64,000 nucleotides of DNA from Clostridium sp. CAG:780 (GTDB lineage Bacteria > Bacillota > Clostridia > TANB77 > CAG-508). A program made the translations under genes and the position numbers. Location: positions 88,102 through 152,101 of the forward strand of contig HF994458.1 in NCBI GenBank assembly GCA_000434195.1, written 5' to 3'. The notes beneath the pieces were generated by a model. It was not told the DNA's origin and did no database searches. It saw only the letters and a program-made list of their open reading frames with translations. Positions 31,697-42,405 of this stretch are shown here, one piece after another. Positions within the stretch are counted from its first letter, which is position 1. Every line of letters begins with the position of its first letter.

Positions 31697-34600
31697 TTAT
31701 TCTTTTTTTGTTATTTTTCTTGCTACGATTATTCCTGCTATTAATATGATTGCTATTCCTATTCCTAATACGTAGTAGATGTATTTTTGTCCATATGGTG
31801 GCATTATTGTCACTTGTTGTGAACTATCTGCATCTATCTCTGTTGGTTCTTTTGTAGGATCTTGATTTCCTACTACTGAGTATGCCATTCTTCTTCCTGC
31901 TGTGTTTTTAACTTTTACAAGTTCTGTTAAGTTATTATATGATTTATCATCACTAGTACTATCTGCAGAAATTGTTTGTGTTAATACTAAAGTTTTGGCA
32001 ACTACTGATTTACTGTTATTAATTACATTTACAGCATTGAATGGATCGTTCTTTACTGTATCTGCTATTTTATTTGCTACATTGTTTTGGTCTGATATGA
32101 TTGGAACTAGGTCTTTGCTTAATGAGTCTGTTGTTAATATTGTTGTATATTTTTTAGCATTGTCTAGTATATCTCCACTTATCAATCCGTTTGAAGCCAA
32201 ATCATTTGCTGATACTACATTCCATCCTTCATTTTCAGATGCTACAAATTTTATGTTGTTTCTTGTTGTATGTTCATCATCATCTGATTGATATCCTACA
32301 TAGTCTACCATTGTCATTGGGTTTGTTTTTACTATTGTATTGTCTTTGTCGTTTGGTATTTGTCCTTTGTAGTAGAATCCATTTGTGTTGTAGTCTACTT
32401 CACCAACGTTTGCGACTGAGATTAAGTATGTTATTTTTATTTGTGCTCCATGCATTTGCTCTTCGTCCATTGTTAGTTGTACACTACCTTTTCCTCCTGG
32501 TTCTCTAACTGCTGGTTCTTTCATTGTTTTGTTTATGTAGTTATCTTTTTCTGTATAAGTATTGTTTTGATCTTGTTTATGAGCTTTATGGTCTACCCAT
32601 AGAACGTTTGAAGCTTTTCCTGTTGCATCAAATAGTATTGAATTGTTGCTTAGTCTTACTTCTGCGTGTTGTACTTGTTTTGTTACTTTTAATTGTGCTT
32701 TTGGTCTTTCTTGTAATCCTAAGTTTATTCCTTCAATATTGTAGTATCCTGATTGATTGTAATTGCTTGATCCTCTATTGTTTGAACCACTTGCTGATGT
32801 ATCACTTACTGTTCTATCATATTCTATTTCTGCATTTATTTTTGCAGATTTAGCTATCATATATGTATCTTGTGTTGTGTTATATAATTTTTGAGATAGA
32901 GCATTTGTTACTTCATCTTTTCCACTATATTTATTTACATAGTTTCTTGTTCCTTGAGTTGACTCATTTCCCATAATGTCTCTTGCATATGAGTAATTTG
33001 TGTTTTTCTCTGATTCTAGTTGTCCTAATGCAATCCAGTAATTGTCATCATCAGGATTATTTTCGTTGTAGTCTGAATGATATATTGTTGATTTGTAATC
33101 TTGACCATTGTATTTAATATATCCATTTTCTCCTTGCTCATCAAATCCATATGAGAATATTACGCAGTACTCTCCAGGAATATATCCTTTGAATGAGTAT
33201 TTACCATTTTCATCTGTCTTTGTTATTGCAGGGAACCATTTTGAGCCATCATATATTTGTGCTGCTCCTTGTTTATTTACATCATATAATGTAACTCTTG
33301 CATTTGGTATTGCTGGTTCTCCATTATCTTTCTTTCCATTTCCTTGTATTGTATTTTCTACTGTTTCTGTTCTTAAGTCTTCCCATACAAGTCCTTCCAT
33401 GGTTCTTGATTCTGAAGAAATTATAATTCTGATATATGGAGCTGTATCTGTATCGTTTTCTAGTTTTTCTTTTACTATACTTCCGTCGTGTTTAAATGCT
33501 CTGTCTTCATTTCCTAATACAACGTTTCCTGGTTTAGAGTTTGTATCTATTATACCAGCTTCATCTCCTTGTGTTGGTGAACCTGATGTATAATCTGTTC
33601 CTCTATATTCTCCGTTTGGAGGTGTTACACCTTTTCCATAGTATGTTTTATAACCATTGATTTCTGCTACGTTTTCTTTTCCTTCTGAATTCTCATCTAG
33701 TATTATTTTTCCATTGTCTTTGTTTACTCTGAATGTTATGAATACATATATTTCATTGTTCATATCTGAATCTGATAATATGTTTTCCATTCCTGTTATA
33801 TAAACTTTTTTGAATCCTTCTGGAACGTCTTTTCCGTTTTCAGAATCTGGATATATACTTGTATCACTTAGTCTTGCATCTTGTATTTTTGTTGAGTCAT
33901 ATTCTCCAATATATGCTCCTGTTACTGTGTAGTCTTGATCATAGTAATCAACTACCTCTGTTACTCTTGTTGCAATTTGTGATGATAGATTTGCAATCGC
34001 TAATCTATATGTTACATATACTTGTAATGTTTGGTCCTCTGAACCTGTATATTCGTAGTCTTCTTTGTATAGCTCTCTTGTATAGTTTACTCCATAATAT
34101 GCATCTTCAATTCTTGTTTCTATTGTCCAACATCTTCCATTGTTTTGTAGCTCTTGTCTCTTATTGTATTTGTATGTTTCTGTTTTTCCGTTTATTGTTT
34201 GTGTTACATTATATATGTCTTTAGCTATTGCTAAGTCTACTGTTTGTCTTAATGTGTAGCCTTGATTTATTTTTAATACATTGTATTCTCCTGAATATAC
34301 TGATGTATATTCTACAATTAGTTTACCTGAGCTATCTTTTGCAAGATTTCCTCTGTTTGCATGGTTTATTTCGTTTGCTAATACAAATTTGCTATTTACT
34401 GGATAGTATTGAATATTTCTATTTTCTACTGTGTCCATTGTGTAAGAAGATATCATACAGTCTTGTACGAATTTGTTATTTTTTCCTTTTTCTGTTGGAT
34501 TTCCGAATTCATCTATTAATCCTTCATCTTCTAATTCTTTTCTTGTATATACTTCTTGATAACTTCCGTCACTAGATTTGTAGTTGTTTGGCGTTGAACG

Positions 34601-36691
34601 TATTTCTGTGAATTTAGCATTAAATGCTTTTCTTTCTGATACGTTATCTAATCCCTTTGAGTCATCAGATGTATGTGTTGCTTTATGAACTGTTGGTTCA
34701 TAGTATTGTCCATTGTATACAAATTCCACAAAATATTTATTAAATGGATTTAAGTCTGTAAATAGGTATTCTCCTTTTTCGTCAGTATATTTTTCTCCGT
34801 ATACTGTTTCTTTTCCATTAGGATCTTTTTGATGTAATATTACTTTTATTCCAGACATTAGTTTTTCTCCATCGCTATATTTACCATCTAGCTTTGTCTC
34901 TTTACCAACTCTTTCGTCACACCAAACTTTTCCGCCTAATTTCATTGTAATGTCTATTTCTTGTTCTTTTGTTGTTTTTACTGTTGCTGTTCCTTTTTCT
35001 ACTCTTACGCTTATCAATTCTGTTAATGGCTGTCCATCTCCAAGAACTTTTCTTGTTGATTTTCCGTCAGCTGAAAGCATGTCTACGTATGGTTGAGAAA
35101 GGAATGCTTTTACAGTCATCGATTTTCTTTCTGAAGTACTACTTGTTACAGTAGGTGTACTTGTTGATATTATTCTATCATTATGTGCGCTTTTCTTTAC
35201 TTCATATGTACTAACTGTTCTATAATATGTTCCTTCTATTTTTATTTCTCTTTCTACTGGTTCTCCATGTCCTATGTATGCATATGTTACACCCTTTGCT
35301 CTTAACTCATAGAAGTCTGCTTGACAGCTTTTGATATATTCAAAGTTTGCTCCCAATCCTAGTTTTGTAGGATATTCTGCTTTTTTAGCATTTACTACAA
35401 TATAAAAGTTTTGACTTCTGCCTGGGAATTTTTCTCCATTTGAATATGTTTTTCCATCTACTACTATGCTAAAGTCGTTGTTTTTGTAGTGTAATTCTTT
35501 TCCTGTATTTGTTGTTACTATTAAATCAGTCATGTTTGAGAAACTTGCAGATGATTTTACAGGATAGTTCTTATTTTCATATGCTTTTGCAGACATATAA
35601 TTGATATCTATTGGTCCTACTATAAATTCATCTTTATTTCTATCACTATCATTTCTGTTTACAAATACTTGTGCATTTGCTGTATCTATACTTGCTTGGT
35701 ATCCGTTTTTCTCAACATCTTTTATGAATTTAGTATAAGCTAAAGCTTCTCCATAAAGATATTTTCCATTAACTGATACGTTGCTTCCTAGATTGTCTGG
35801 GCCTTGTATTGTACCTCTTCTATCATTTTGCATCCAGTATGCTGTTTGAATATCTTCTGGTGTGTAACCAAACTCAGCTCCACAAAGTATGTATGCATTT
35901 TCATCATTTTTAGCTGTTTTCTTTGCGCTTCTTGAATACCCTGGATTACCATTTTCGTCTTCCATAACTCCGACTCTTGCTTGGTCATCATTAAATACTA
36001 TGTTCTCTGGGTCAACTTCTCCATTACTGAACTTGGTATTACTTATTTTATTATCACCTTTTAATTTTGCTACTATGTTTGCACAAACTTGTTTTATTGT
36101 TGAGTTTGTAGCCTCACTAACATATTTCTTTGCAAGTCCTGCATATGTACTACTAGCATTATATGTTGCACATAATACATATTCATCTTCATTTAATCCT
36201 GTTGAATCAAAGTTTGTAGTATATGGTCCGTCTGATATTCCGCTGTTTATTCTTTCATATGTTTCGTATTTGAATATTCCTTCTACTCTTGTTGATACCA
36301 ATCTATCTGTACTTTGTGATGGATATGCAGCATTAAATTGGTAATTGGCATCTTTTAACATATTTGATTTAAGTTCACTTACTTTTAATAGTTTTACTGC
36401 TCCGGTTGTTCCTTTAAAATCACTTGCTTGAAGATAATGTTTAGAACTATCATATTGACCTGTTCTTAACATTGTTCCTCTATCAGCACAGAATATCCAA
36501 TGTCCTTCACTATAAATTGGAACTATACCAGTTACCATGCTATGTCCTAGTTTTCCGCTTGCTGCTGATATATTGCTTGATGTTGGAATCCAGTTTGCTG
36601 CTTTTGAAACTGTTATTGAAGCCATTAATAAAATAGTTAGTATCGTTAGTGTTTTTGTAATTCTAGTTATTTTGCTTTTTAGTTTATTCAT
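31697..36691 (-). CDS. Giant surface adhesin A2: thioester-like head and SdrD-type B domains
   Basis: 1664 aa and a clear paralogue of A1. The signal peptide ends near residue 32. The head domain has HWIFCAD (Cys68) and DIQTAYW (Gln282), again like a Cys-Gln thioester domain. Two SdrD-type B domains start at GKVWCDER and GLVWEDLR, separated by DUF11-like segments (the motif YRLAIANL and the run leading to EVVDYYD). The C-terminus is MPPYGQ, a membrane helix and a Lys tail. It lacks the SpaA/Cna-like tandem seen in A1, so the heads or stems have diverged. GGGAGG precedes the ATG, 15 nt after the B2 stop. An adhesin role is inferred. Confidence 0.85.
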   Translation of the reverse strand: MNKLKSKITRITKTLTILTILLMASITVSKAANWIPTSSNISAASGKLGHSMVTGIVPIYSEGHWIFCADRGTMLRTGQYDSSKHYLQASDFKGTTGAVKLLKVSELKSNMLKDANYQFNAAYPSQSTDRLVSTRVEGIFKYETYERINSGISDGPYTTNFDSTGLNEDEYVLCATYNASSTYAGLAKKYVSEATNSTIKQVCANIVAKLKGDNKISNTKFSNGEVDPENIVFNDDQARVGVMEDENGNPGYSRSAKKTAKNDENAYILCGAEFGYTPEDIQTAYWMQNDRRGTIQGPDNLGSNVSVNGKYLYGEALAYTKFIKDVEKNGYQASIDTANAQVFVNRNDSDRNKDEFIVGPIDINYMSAKAYENKNYPVKSSASFSNMTDLIVTTNTGKELHYKNNDFSIVVDGKTYSNGEKFPGRSQNFYIVVNAKKAEYPTKLGLGANFEYIKSCQADFYELRAKGVTYAYIGHGEPVEREIKIEGTYYRTVSTYEVKKSAHNDRIISTSTPTVTSSTSERKSMTVKAFLSQPYVDMLSADGKSTRKVLGDGQPLTELISVRVEKGTATVKTTKEQEIDITMKLGGKVWCDERVGKETKLDGKYSDGEKLMSGIKVILHQKDPNGKETVYGEKYTDEKGEYLFTDLNPFNKYFVEFVYNGQYYEPTVHKATHTSDDSKGLDNVSERKAFNAKFTEIRSTPNNYKSSDGSYQEVYTRKELEDEGLIDEFGNPTEKGKNNKFVQDCMISSYTMDTVENRNIQYYPVNSKFVLANEINHANRGNLAKDSSGKLIVEYTSVYSGEYNVLKINQGYTLRQTVDLAIAKDIYNVTQTINGKTETYKYNKRQELQNNGRCWTIETRIEDAYYGVNYTRELYKEDYEYTGSEDQTLQVYVTYRLAIANLSSQIATRVTEVVDYYDQDYTVTGAYIGEYDSTKIQDARLSDTSIYPDSENGKDVPEGFKKVYITGMENILSDSDMNNEIYVFITFRVNKDNGKIILDENSEGKENVAEINGYKTYYGKGVTPPNGEYRGTDYTSGSPTQGDEAGIIDTNSKPGNVVLGNEDRAFKHDGSIVKEKLENDTDTAPYIRIIISSESRTMEGLVWEDLRTETVENTIQGNGKKDNGEPAIPNARVTLYDVNKQGAAQIYDGSKWFPAITKTDENGKYSFKGYIPGEYCVIFSYGFDEQGENGYIKYNGQDYKSTIYHSDYNENNPDDDNYWIALGQLESEKNTNYSYARDIMGNESTQGTRNYVNKYSGKDEVTNALSQKLYNTTQDTYMIAKSAKINAEIEYDRTVSDTSASGSNNRGSSNYNQSGYYNIEGINLGLQERPKAQLKVTKQVQHAEVRLSNNSILFDATGKASNVLWVDHKAHKQDQNNTYTEKDNYINKTMKEPAVREPGGKGSVQLTMDEEQMHGAQIKITYLISVANVGEVDYNTNGFYYKGQIPNDKDNTIVKTNPMTMVDYVGYQSDDDEHTTRNNIKFVASENEGWNVVSANDLASNGLISGDILDNAKKYTTILTTDSLSKDLVPIISDQNNVANKIADTVKNDPFNAVNVINNSKSVVAKTLVLTQTISADSTSDDKSYNNLTELVKVKNTAGRRMAYSVVGNQDPTKEPTEIDADSSQQVTIMPPYGQKYIYYVLGIGIAIILIAGIIVARKITKKE

Positions 36692-36706
36692 TTTTTACCT
36701 CCCCTC

Positions 36707-39700
36707 CTATTTTATAACTCTTTTTTTGATTATATATGTTCCAACTCCTATAATAGCAATTATTGTTATTATTAGAGTAGTATAAATAACTGCTTCACCT
36801 GTTTTTACTCCAGTTAATACATTTGCTATTGAGTAATCATCTTCATTTGTTGATTGATTTCCTGGTGTTGAGTCCATGTCGTTTATACCATAATCATTTG
36901 ATGCTTCATATATTTCTGCTTTGTTTGTTATTAGTCCAAAGCTTTCTTTTGTCATATTTTTTGTTAATACTAATTTAACTTCTTTGCTTTCTCCCGGATT
37001 GATTATTGTGTTTGCTAATGCTATGTTGTATATTGTTCCGTCTTTTCCTTCATACCAGTCTTGGTTTAGCTCAGTGCTAAATTTCATTTCGTTTGGTAAG
37101 TAGTCTGCAATCTTTTTAACATAACCAGGGATTGCTCCTTCATTTGTAACTATAATTTTGTATTCTACTACCATTGTCGATGAGTCTGCATATTTTGATT
37201 CAAAGTCTATTTTTGCAAAGTTCTTATTGTATTCATGCTCTGTTGTTGCTTTGCTTGTGTTTACTGTTATGCTTCCTACTATTTTGTCTAGTTTTAAATC
37301 AAATTTTGGATCTTCTACTATTCCTAGGTCGATGTCAAATTTGTTTTCATCTTGTACTGTTATTTCTTCTGTAACAGCAGCTGTTATTTGTTTTCCTTCA
37401 TATACTATAAGTTTGTCTATTGCATCTGAATTTAATGTTTCATCAGCACCTTCAACTTGGTATTTTGTAGCACTATAATTTGCTGAGTCATATAAGAATA
37501 TTACTGTGTATTTTCCTGGTGCAACATTATCAAATGCATAAGTTCCATTTGCGTCTGTTACTACTTGAGTGTTCATTTCTCCTGTTGCGTTGTTTAATAG
37601 TCCAACTGTAACTCCTGCAACTTTAGTTTCTTCTACTTCTCTAATACCATTTTTGTTTGCGTCTATCCAAACAGTTCCTACTATTTTTTGTGTTTTTACT
37701 ACTGGTTCGTCTTCTTTTCCTGGAACATATTTCTTTATTGTGTTTTTCATTTCATTTACTTGTATTGTTCCGATTTCGTCTTGACTAACACTTGCTTTGT
37801 TTATTATTTCTGTATCTTCTTCTACCATGTTAGCTAAAACATTTACTTCTACTATAACTGTTTTTTCTGGTTCTATTGTAAGGATTCTCACATATGGATT
37901 ACCATTTTCGTCTGTTCCATTTATTGTTTCTGTTGTTCCATCTGGATATGTTACTTTTATTCCAGTATAAACTAGTTGCTCTGGTAGGTAGTCTGTTAGC
38001 TCTACTCCTGTTACATCTATATTTGATGTGTTTTTAATTTCAAATTTGTATGCAAATTCTTCTGTTGTTTGTATTGCTATACTACTTGGTATATTTGCAG
38101 TTTGAACAACTTTTAGTGCTGGTTTTCCTATTTTAATGTTAAGAGTATTTGAATCTTCTTGAATTCCATCTGCTTTCACTGTTGCTGTTAAAGATATTTC
38201 TTTAGTTGTAACATCTTTGTCTTTTATTTCTGTTGTGAATGTTAATATAAATCCTCTAACTTCTGTGTCTGCAATGTTGCCTAAGTCAATAGTTAATTTA
38301 TTGTTTTTGTTTGTTATTTGACTTGTAATATCTTCATCTTGGTCGTTTGTTATTTGTTGTAATGTTAATTCTTTTGGAAGATTAATTTCTATTTTTGTAT
38401 TTTTTCTTTCTGCATCATCTGTTGCATTTACATATAATCCTACAAAATATTGTTGTTTTTCTCTTACATCTGTTTTGTTTGCTATTATTCTAGCTTCAAA
38501 ATATTTTGCTGTAAGTTTTACATTTAATGTATTTGTTGTTGCAGTTTGATCTCCTTTATATGTAATTATTCCTGTAACAGCAATGTCTTCCTCTTGTGAT
38601 GTTGCTTTGCTTAATAACCAAACTTCTTTTTCAATCTTTGATTTTGCTTTTATTTCTTCTAGATTAATTGTTATAAATCTTTCTATTGAGTCTTCTTTTT
38701 CTACTATTTCTGTTGCGAATACTTCTCTGTATCCTCTTGAAGATTCTGCATCTGGTTCTACATATGAAATATTATCTGATGTAACAGGTATTCTTAATAC
38801 TGCATCTGTTGCATCTTCTGTTCCACTATTTGAAATTGTAAATTTGTATTTTAACAATGAACCACTTGGAAGTGTTGTTCCATTTGCATTTTCTGAGCTT
38901 ACACTTGCATCTAGTTTTGGTGCTGTTCCTGTTGTAAGTCCAATTTTGCTTGCAAATGCTTTGTCTTCTATTGTTCCATCTGGCTTATTATTTTTAAAGA
39001 ACATTGTGTATGTTTCATATGCTGATTTGTTATGTTCTAAATTTGCTGGAATGTTTGCTTTGTATGAGAACGCGAATGTATCTCCTACATTCATTGTTCC
39101 ATTTATTACTATCATATATGATTTTACATTTGCATAGTTTGCTATGCTTGTTGTCCATCCATTTGATGTATTATTTAAGTCTTTTGTTGCTTCTCCATTT
39201 TCTGAATAATATACTGTAACTCTTGAAGAGTCTATGTTTGAAACTGTAATTGCTGATGTTAAGTTAAGATCCATATTTGATCCTAAGTCTTGCATTGTTG
39301 TAACATCTTTATTTCCTGCAAAAGGTGTTCTTCCTAATACAACAACTTCGTCCAATGTGTTTTGGTAGTTGTTTATTATATTCATTGAATATGTTACTTC
39401 TTTTGCATCTGCATTTGTTGGAATTAATGCTTCTTTTCCTTCTCCCGAAATTGCTATTAATTCGTTTTCGTTATCATATCCTTTTACTGAATTTGTAGTT
39501 ACAATTCCTGTTGGAGCAACATATTGTAATTCTGTACTTGCTTGTGTTGTTGTGTCATTGTTTTCTACTGTAAGATTTACTTGTGTATTTGTTGTTGGTG
39601 TCATTCTATTTAGTGTTATATCTGTGTTTATTTTGATTGTTGCGCCTTGTGCTGCAACGTTGTTATATTTTGTTTGTTGTCCATCAACAATAACTACTAT

Positions 39701-41620
39701 TGTTTTTGTTCCGTTTTCATTGTTTTGTACATATTTGTTGTTTATTGAAAGTTCTTCATCAAAATACATGTCGCAAGATTTTATATCTACTGCTTCTATA
39801 TTTGATGGTAAATCTATTTTTATAACTGGATTGTTAAACATTACATCATCTATTGTATCATTTTCTAATGTTACACTGAATTCTACATTTTCATTTTTTA
39901 GTATTGTTGATAATGAATTTTTATTTAATGTAATATTAGCTTTTTGTGTAGGTTCTTCTAGTTGCCATTCTGCTGTTTGGCTAGCATCTCCTATTCCGTT
40001 AATTGTCTCTGTAATGCTTGTGCTTAATTTCTTGAATGCATTTATTTGACTTGATGTAAAGCTTGCATTTTTCTTTATTGCTTTTTTTGCAATTATTGAT
40101 ATATTTCCCTCTGTTACTGGTTTGCTTGTTCTTATAGTTACTTGGCTTACTGCTTGATTCGATATATCAACTCCATAATAAGATCCTTCATTTTCTAGTG
40201 TCGATTCTTTGTTTATTGTTGCTATTTCTGTGTCTCCATTTAATATTGCTATTGTTCCATCTTCTCCAAGTATTTTTAAGAACTCGTCTTTTAATACTTT
40301 TATTGATACGTTATATGCATTATCTGATATAGCAACTTCATTGTTATCTGTTAGGAATTTGTCTTGTCCTTGTTTTATTTCTATTGAATCTGCTATTCCT
40401 GCATATGGTATGCTTGTTGTATATTTTGCAAAATATGATGTTTCTCTTTTGTTTTCTTCTGCTGTTGTTAAGTTGTTGTACATATATCCTTTATTAAGTG
40501 AAGCGCCTATTGCGTTGTTTTCTATTTTTACAAGACTTCCTTCTGTTCCTATGTATTCTCTTGATCCATTGTATCTTGCTGTAAGTCCTGTTATTCCTTC
40601 TTTACCATGATATAAACTTATGCTTGAGTTTGCTGAGTATGTCACTTCTGTTTTTGTATTTTCAACTGCATTTAGAACTTCCTCTGAATAAATGTATGTT
40701 ACATAGTATTCATCTAATGTTCCAATTTTGAAACTTATAAGTTCGTTTTCATCTGGCAAATTTTCAACTTTTACTGTTACTTTTTCTGTTGCTTTGTCAT
40801 AGTTGTAATTTGCTGATGTGAATTTTAATCCATTTACATCTCCATTTGTACAAGCTGTTCCCTTTGCCATTACTATTACTTCTTCTGGAAGTTCATTGTT
40901 AATTTTCTTAGCATCGATTTCTATGATTGTTTCTTTTATTGGTAATTTTCCATTTTCTACACCTGATGTTATTTTACCTTGTACGATTAATTTATTTGTG
41001 CCATTTACTCTGTATGGAACAAATGCCATTGGTTGATATCTTAATACTGCTTTTGCCTCTTCGTACATATTCCAGTTTGCATGTAATGTAATTTCCTTAG
41101 AAATTGCTTCTTCGTTTCCTTTTGCGTTTACATATGTAGCTGTTAATTTTATTTGATTGTCTTTCATAAACTCGTTTTGTTTAACTTTTTCGCTTTGTAC
41201 CGCTTTAATGTTTAACGATTTTACAACTTCCTCACCATTGTTTATTTGATTAAATTTTATTGTTTTTTCTTCTGCATTGAATTCTTGTACCACTTCTTGG
41301 TTTGTTCCGTCATCAGAAATTGCAAAGTTTGCAGAACTAAAATCTACAACTGCATCTTTCAGATATCCTGAATTTTTAACTTTTAAACTTACGTTTAATT
41401 TAGTTTCTTCTGACGCAATATCCAAATTACCGGTATGTTTTCCGCCATCATAATAAACATCAAACTCTACATTTGCGTTGTTAGTTGATGTTTTTTGGCT
41501 TTCAATTTCCTGGTCTGTTAAAAAATTATCTGCTGCGTAACTTATCACTGCTGCTGAATTTGCATATAGTAGCGTGATTGCTAATAATGCGGCAATTATT
41601 TTGGTTATTTTTTGTTGCAT
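36707..41620 (-). CDS. Giant surface protein B2: repeated beta-sandwich stalk with SdrD-type domain
   Basis: About 1637 aa and a paralogue of B1 along its length. I place the start at the ATG at 41620 (MQQKITKII, like MQTRITKII in B1) because AAAGGAGG lies 8 nt upstream. The longer frame would start at 41650, only 7 nt from the -10 box and thus near or before the transcript start. A signal peptide is followed by many Thr/Asn/Val-rich beta modules, an SdrD-type domain (GTVWIDANKNGIRE) and a DUF11-like domain. The tail is VKTGE, a membrane helix and a Lys-Lys-Arg end. It is first in its operon with A2. Confidence 0.83.
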   Translation of the reverse strand: MQQKITKIIAALLAITLLYANSAAVISYAADNFLTDQEIESQKTSTNNANVEFDVYYDGGKHTGNLDIASEETKLNVSLKVKNSGYLKDAVVDFSSANFAISDDGTNQEVVQEFNAEEKTIKFNQINNGEEVVKSLNIKAVQSEKVKQNEFMKDNQIKLTATYVNAKGNEEAISKEITLHANWNMYEEAKAVLRYQPMAFVPYRVNGTNKLIVQGKITSGVENGKLPIKETIIEIDAKKINNELPEEVIVMAKGTACTNGDVNGLKFTSANYNYDKATEKVTVKVENLPDENELISFKIGTLDEYYVTYIYSEEVLNAVENTKTEVTYSANSSISLYHGKEGITGLTARYNGSREYIGTEGSLVKIENNAIGASLNKGYMYNNLTTAEENKRETSYFAKYTTSIPYAGIADSIEIKQGQDKFLTDNNEVAISDNAYNVSIKVLKDEFLKILGEDGTIAILNGDTEIATINKESTLENEGSYYGVDISNQAVSQVTIRTSKPVTEGNISIIAKKAIKKNASFTSSQINAFKKLSTSITETINGIGDASQTAEWQLEEPTQKANITLNKNSLSTILKNENVEFSVTLENDTIDDVMFNNPVIKIDLPSNIEAVDIKSCDMYFDEELSINNKYVQNNENGTKTIVVIVDGQQTKYNNVAAQGATIKINTDITLNRMTPTTNTQVNLTVENNDTTTQASTELQYVAPTGIVTTNSVKGYDNENELIAISGEGKEALIPTNADAKEVTYSMNIINNYQNTLDEVVVLGRTPFAGNKDVTTMQDLGSNMDLNLTSAITVSNIDSSRVTVYYSENGEATKDLNNTSNGWTTSIANYANVKSYMIVINGTMNVGDTFAFSYKANIPANLEHNKSAYETYTMFFKNNKPDGTIEDKAFASKIGLTTGTAPKLDASVSSENANGTTLPSGSLLKYKFTISNSGTEDATDAVLRIPVTSDNISYVEPDAESSRGYREVFATEIVEKEDSIERFITINLEEIKAKSKIEKEVWLLSKATSQEEDIAVTGIITYKGDQTATTNTLNVKLTAKYFEARIIANKTDVREKQQYFVGLYVNATDDAERKNTKIEINLPKELTLQQITNDQDEDITSQITNKNNKLTIDLGNIADTEVRGFILTFTTEIKDKDVTTKEISLTATVKADGIQEDSNTLNIKIGKPALKVVQTANIPSSIAIQTTEEFAYKFEIKNTSNIDVTGVELTDYLPEQLVYTGIKVTYPDGTTETINGTDENGNPYVRILTIEPEKTVIVEVNVLANMVEEDTEIINKASVSQDEIGTIQVNEMKNTIKKYVPGKEDEPVVKTQKIVGTVWIDANKNGIREVEETKVAGVTVGLLNNATGEMNTQVVTDANGTYAFDNVAPGKYTVIFLYDSANYSATKYQVEGADETLNSDAIDKLIVYEGKQITAAVTEEITVQDENKFDIDLGIVEDPKFDLKLDKIVGSITVNTSKATTEHEYNKNFAKIDFESKYADSSTMVVEYKIIVTNEGAIPGYVKKIADYLPNEMKFSTELNQDWYEGKDGTIYNIALANTIINPGESKEVKLVLTKNMTKESFGLITNKAEIYEASNDYGINDMDSTPGNQSTNEDDYSIANVLTGVKTGEAVIYTTLIITIIAIIGVGTYIIKKRVIK

Positions 41621-41656
41621 AGTGTGCTCCTCCTTTAATTTTTCACTCATACCTCT

Positions 41657-41685
41657 ATTATACGCTATTTTTGGGTATTTTTCAA
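41657..41685 (-). promoter_or_regulatory. Sigma-A promoter of the B2-A2 pair
   Basis: TTGAAA (41680-41685) and a perfect TATAAT (41657-41662) with a 17-nt spacer on the minus strand. Confidence 0.85.
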
Positions 41686-42072
41686 TGCTTTTTTACAATT
41701 ACGTTCACTATTTTTAGTTATTTCATTATTGCATTTTTTATTATCTTTTTCAATAGATGTTTTTTTGCTTTTTTAAAATCGTCGTAACCACTCCTGCGGA
41801 AGGCGTTTCTTGGCCTTTTATTAAGTTTTTATTACATTTTTTATTCTAATATATTTATATAGTTTATACTTTTATTTTTTCCATTTTTTGTTTATATTTG
41901 TTTTTTCCCTGTTTTATGCATATTTCAGGTTTTGCTCTTTATTTTATGTCATCTCATTTTTTATTTGTCATATTTACAAATTTTGCTAAAAGCACTATTT
42001 CCCTAAGTTTTTCTGTTTTTGGAATATTTTTTCTTTTTTTGAGTATACTTATAATAAATTTGCAGTTATGTA
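41686..42072. other. Intergenic region upstream of B2 and the initiator tRNA
   Basis: AT-rich, with no credible gene. A less AT-rich block at 41778-41815 (containing CCACTCCTGCGGAAGG) can form a small hairpin next to the element shared with 31418-31466. I see no match to a known riboswitch. Confidence 0.4.
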
Positions 42073-42101
42073 TTGACATTATATATTTTATGCTGTATAC
42101 T
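42073..42101 (+). promoter_or_regulatory. Sigma-A promoter of tRNA-fMet
   Basis: TTGACA (42073-42078), a 17-nt spacer and TATACT (42096-42101) lie 20 nt before the tRNA. Confidence 0.9.
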
Positions 42102-42120
42102 AGTATAAGTTATTACATAT

Positions 42121-42196
<76 letters not shown>

Positions 42197-42257
42197 AAAC
42201 GGACATAAAAGAACTTTTACCTATTTTCAAGGTGGTTTCATTTTATGTACAACAAGA

Positions 42258-42283
42258 AAACAAGGTTGAAATACACCTTGTTT
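42258..42283 (+). terminator. Terminator of tRNA-fMet
   Basis: A 9-bp stem (42258-42266 with 42275-42283) with an 8-nt loop runs into a T tract on the plus strand. Confidence 0.85.
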
Positions 42284-42297
42284 TTTTGCATATAAAT

Positions 42298-42328
42298 AGC
42301 ACACAGCCCCATAAAGGAGCTGTGTGCT
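42298..42328 (-). terminator. GC-rich hairpin, likely terminator of comEA/toxin-antitoxin
   Basis: A perfect 10-bp stem (42298-42307 with 42319-42328) with an 11-nt loop. On the minus strand it is followed by ATTTAT, a weak T tract. It is the first strong hairpin after the comEA region on that strand. Confidence 0.5.
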
Positions 42329-42405
42329 GTGTCGCCTTATTCGTGAAGTACTCTAAACACACCTGATTGTCAATCTTTTAAGCATTTGTTATACTCTTAT
42401 CATTG

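Noticed and set aside
41778..41860. Possible riboswitch (c-di-GMP-like) upstream of the B2 surface gene
   Set aside because: The block lies upstream of the promoter, so it would not be in the mRNA, and it lacks the conserved core of c-di-GMP riboswitches.
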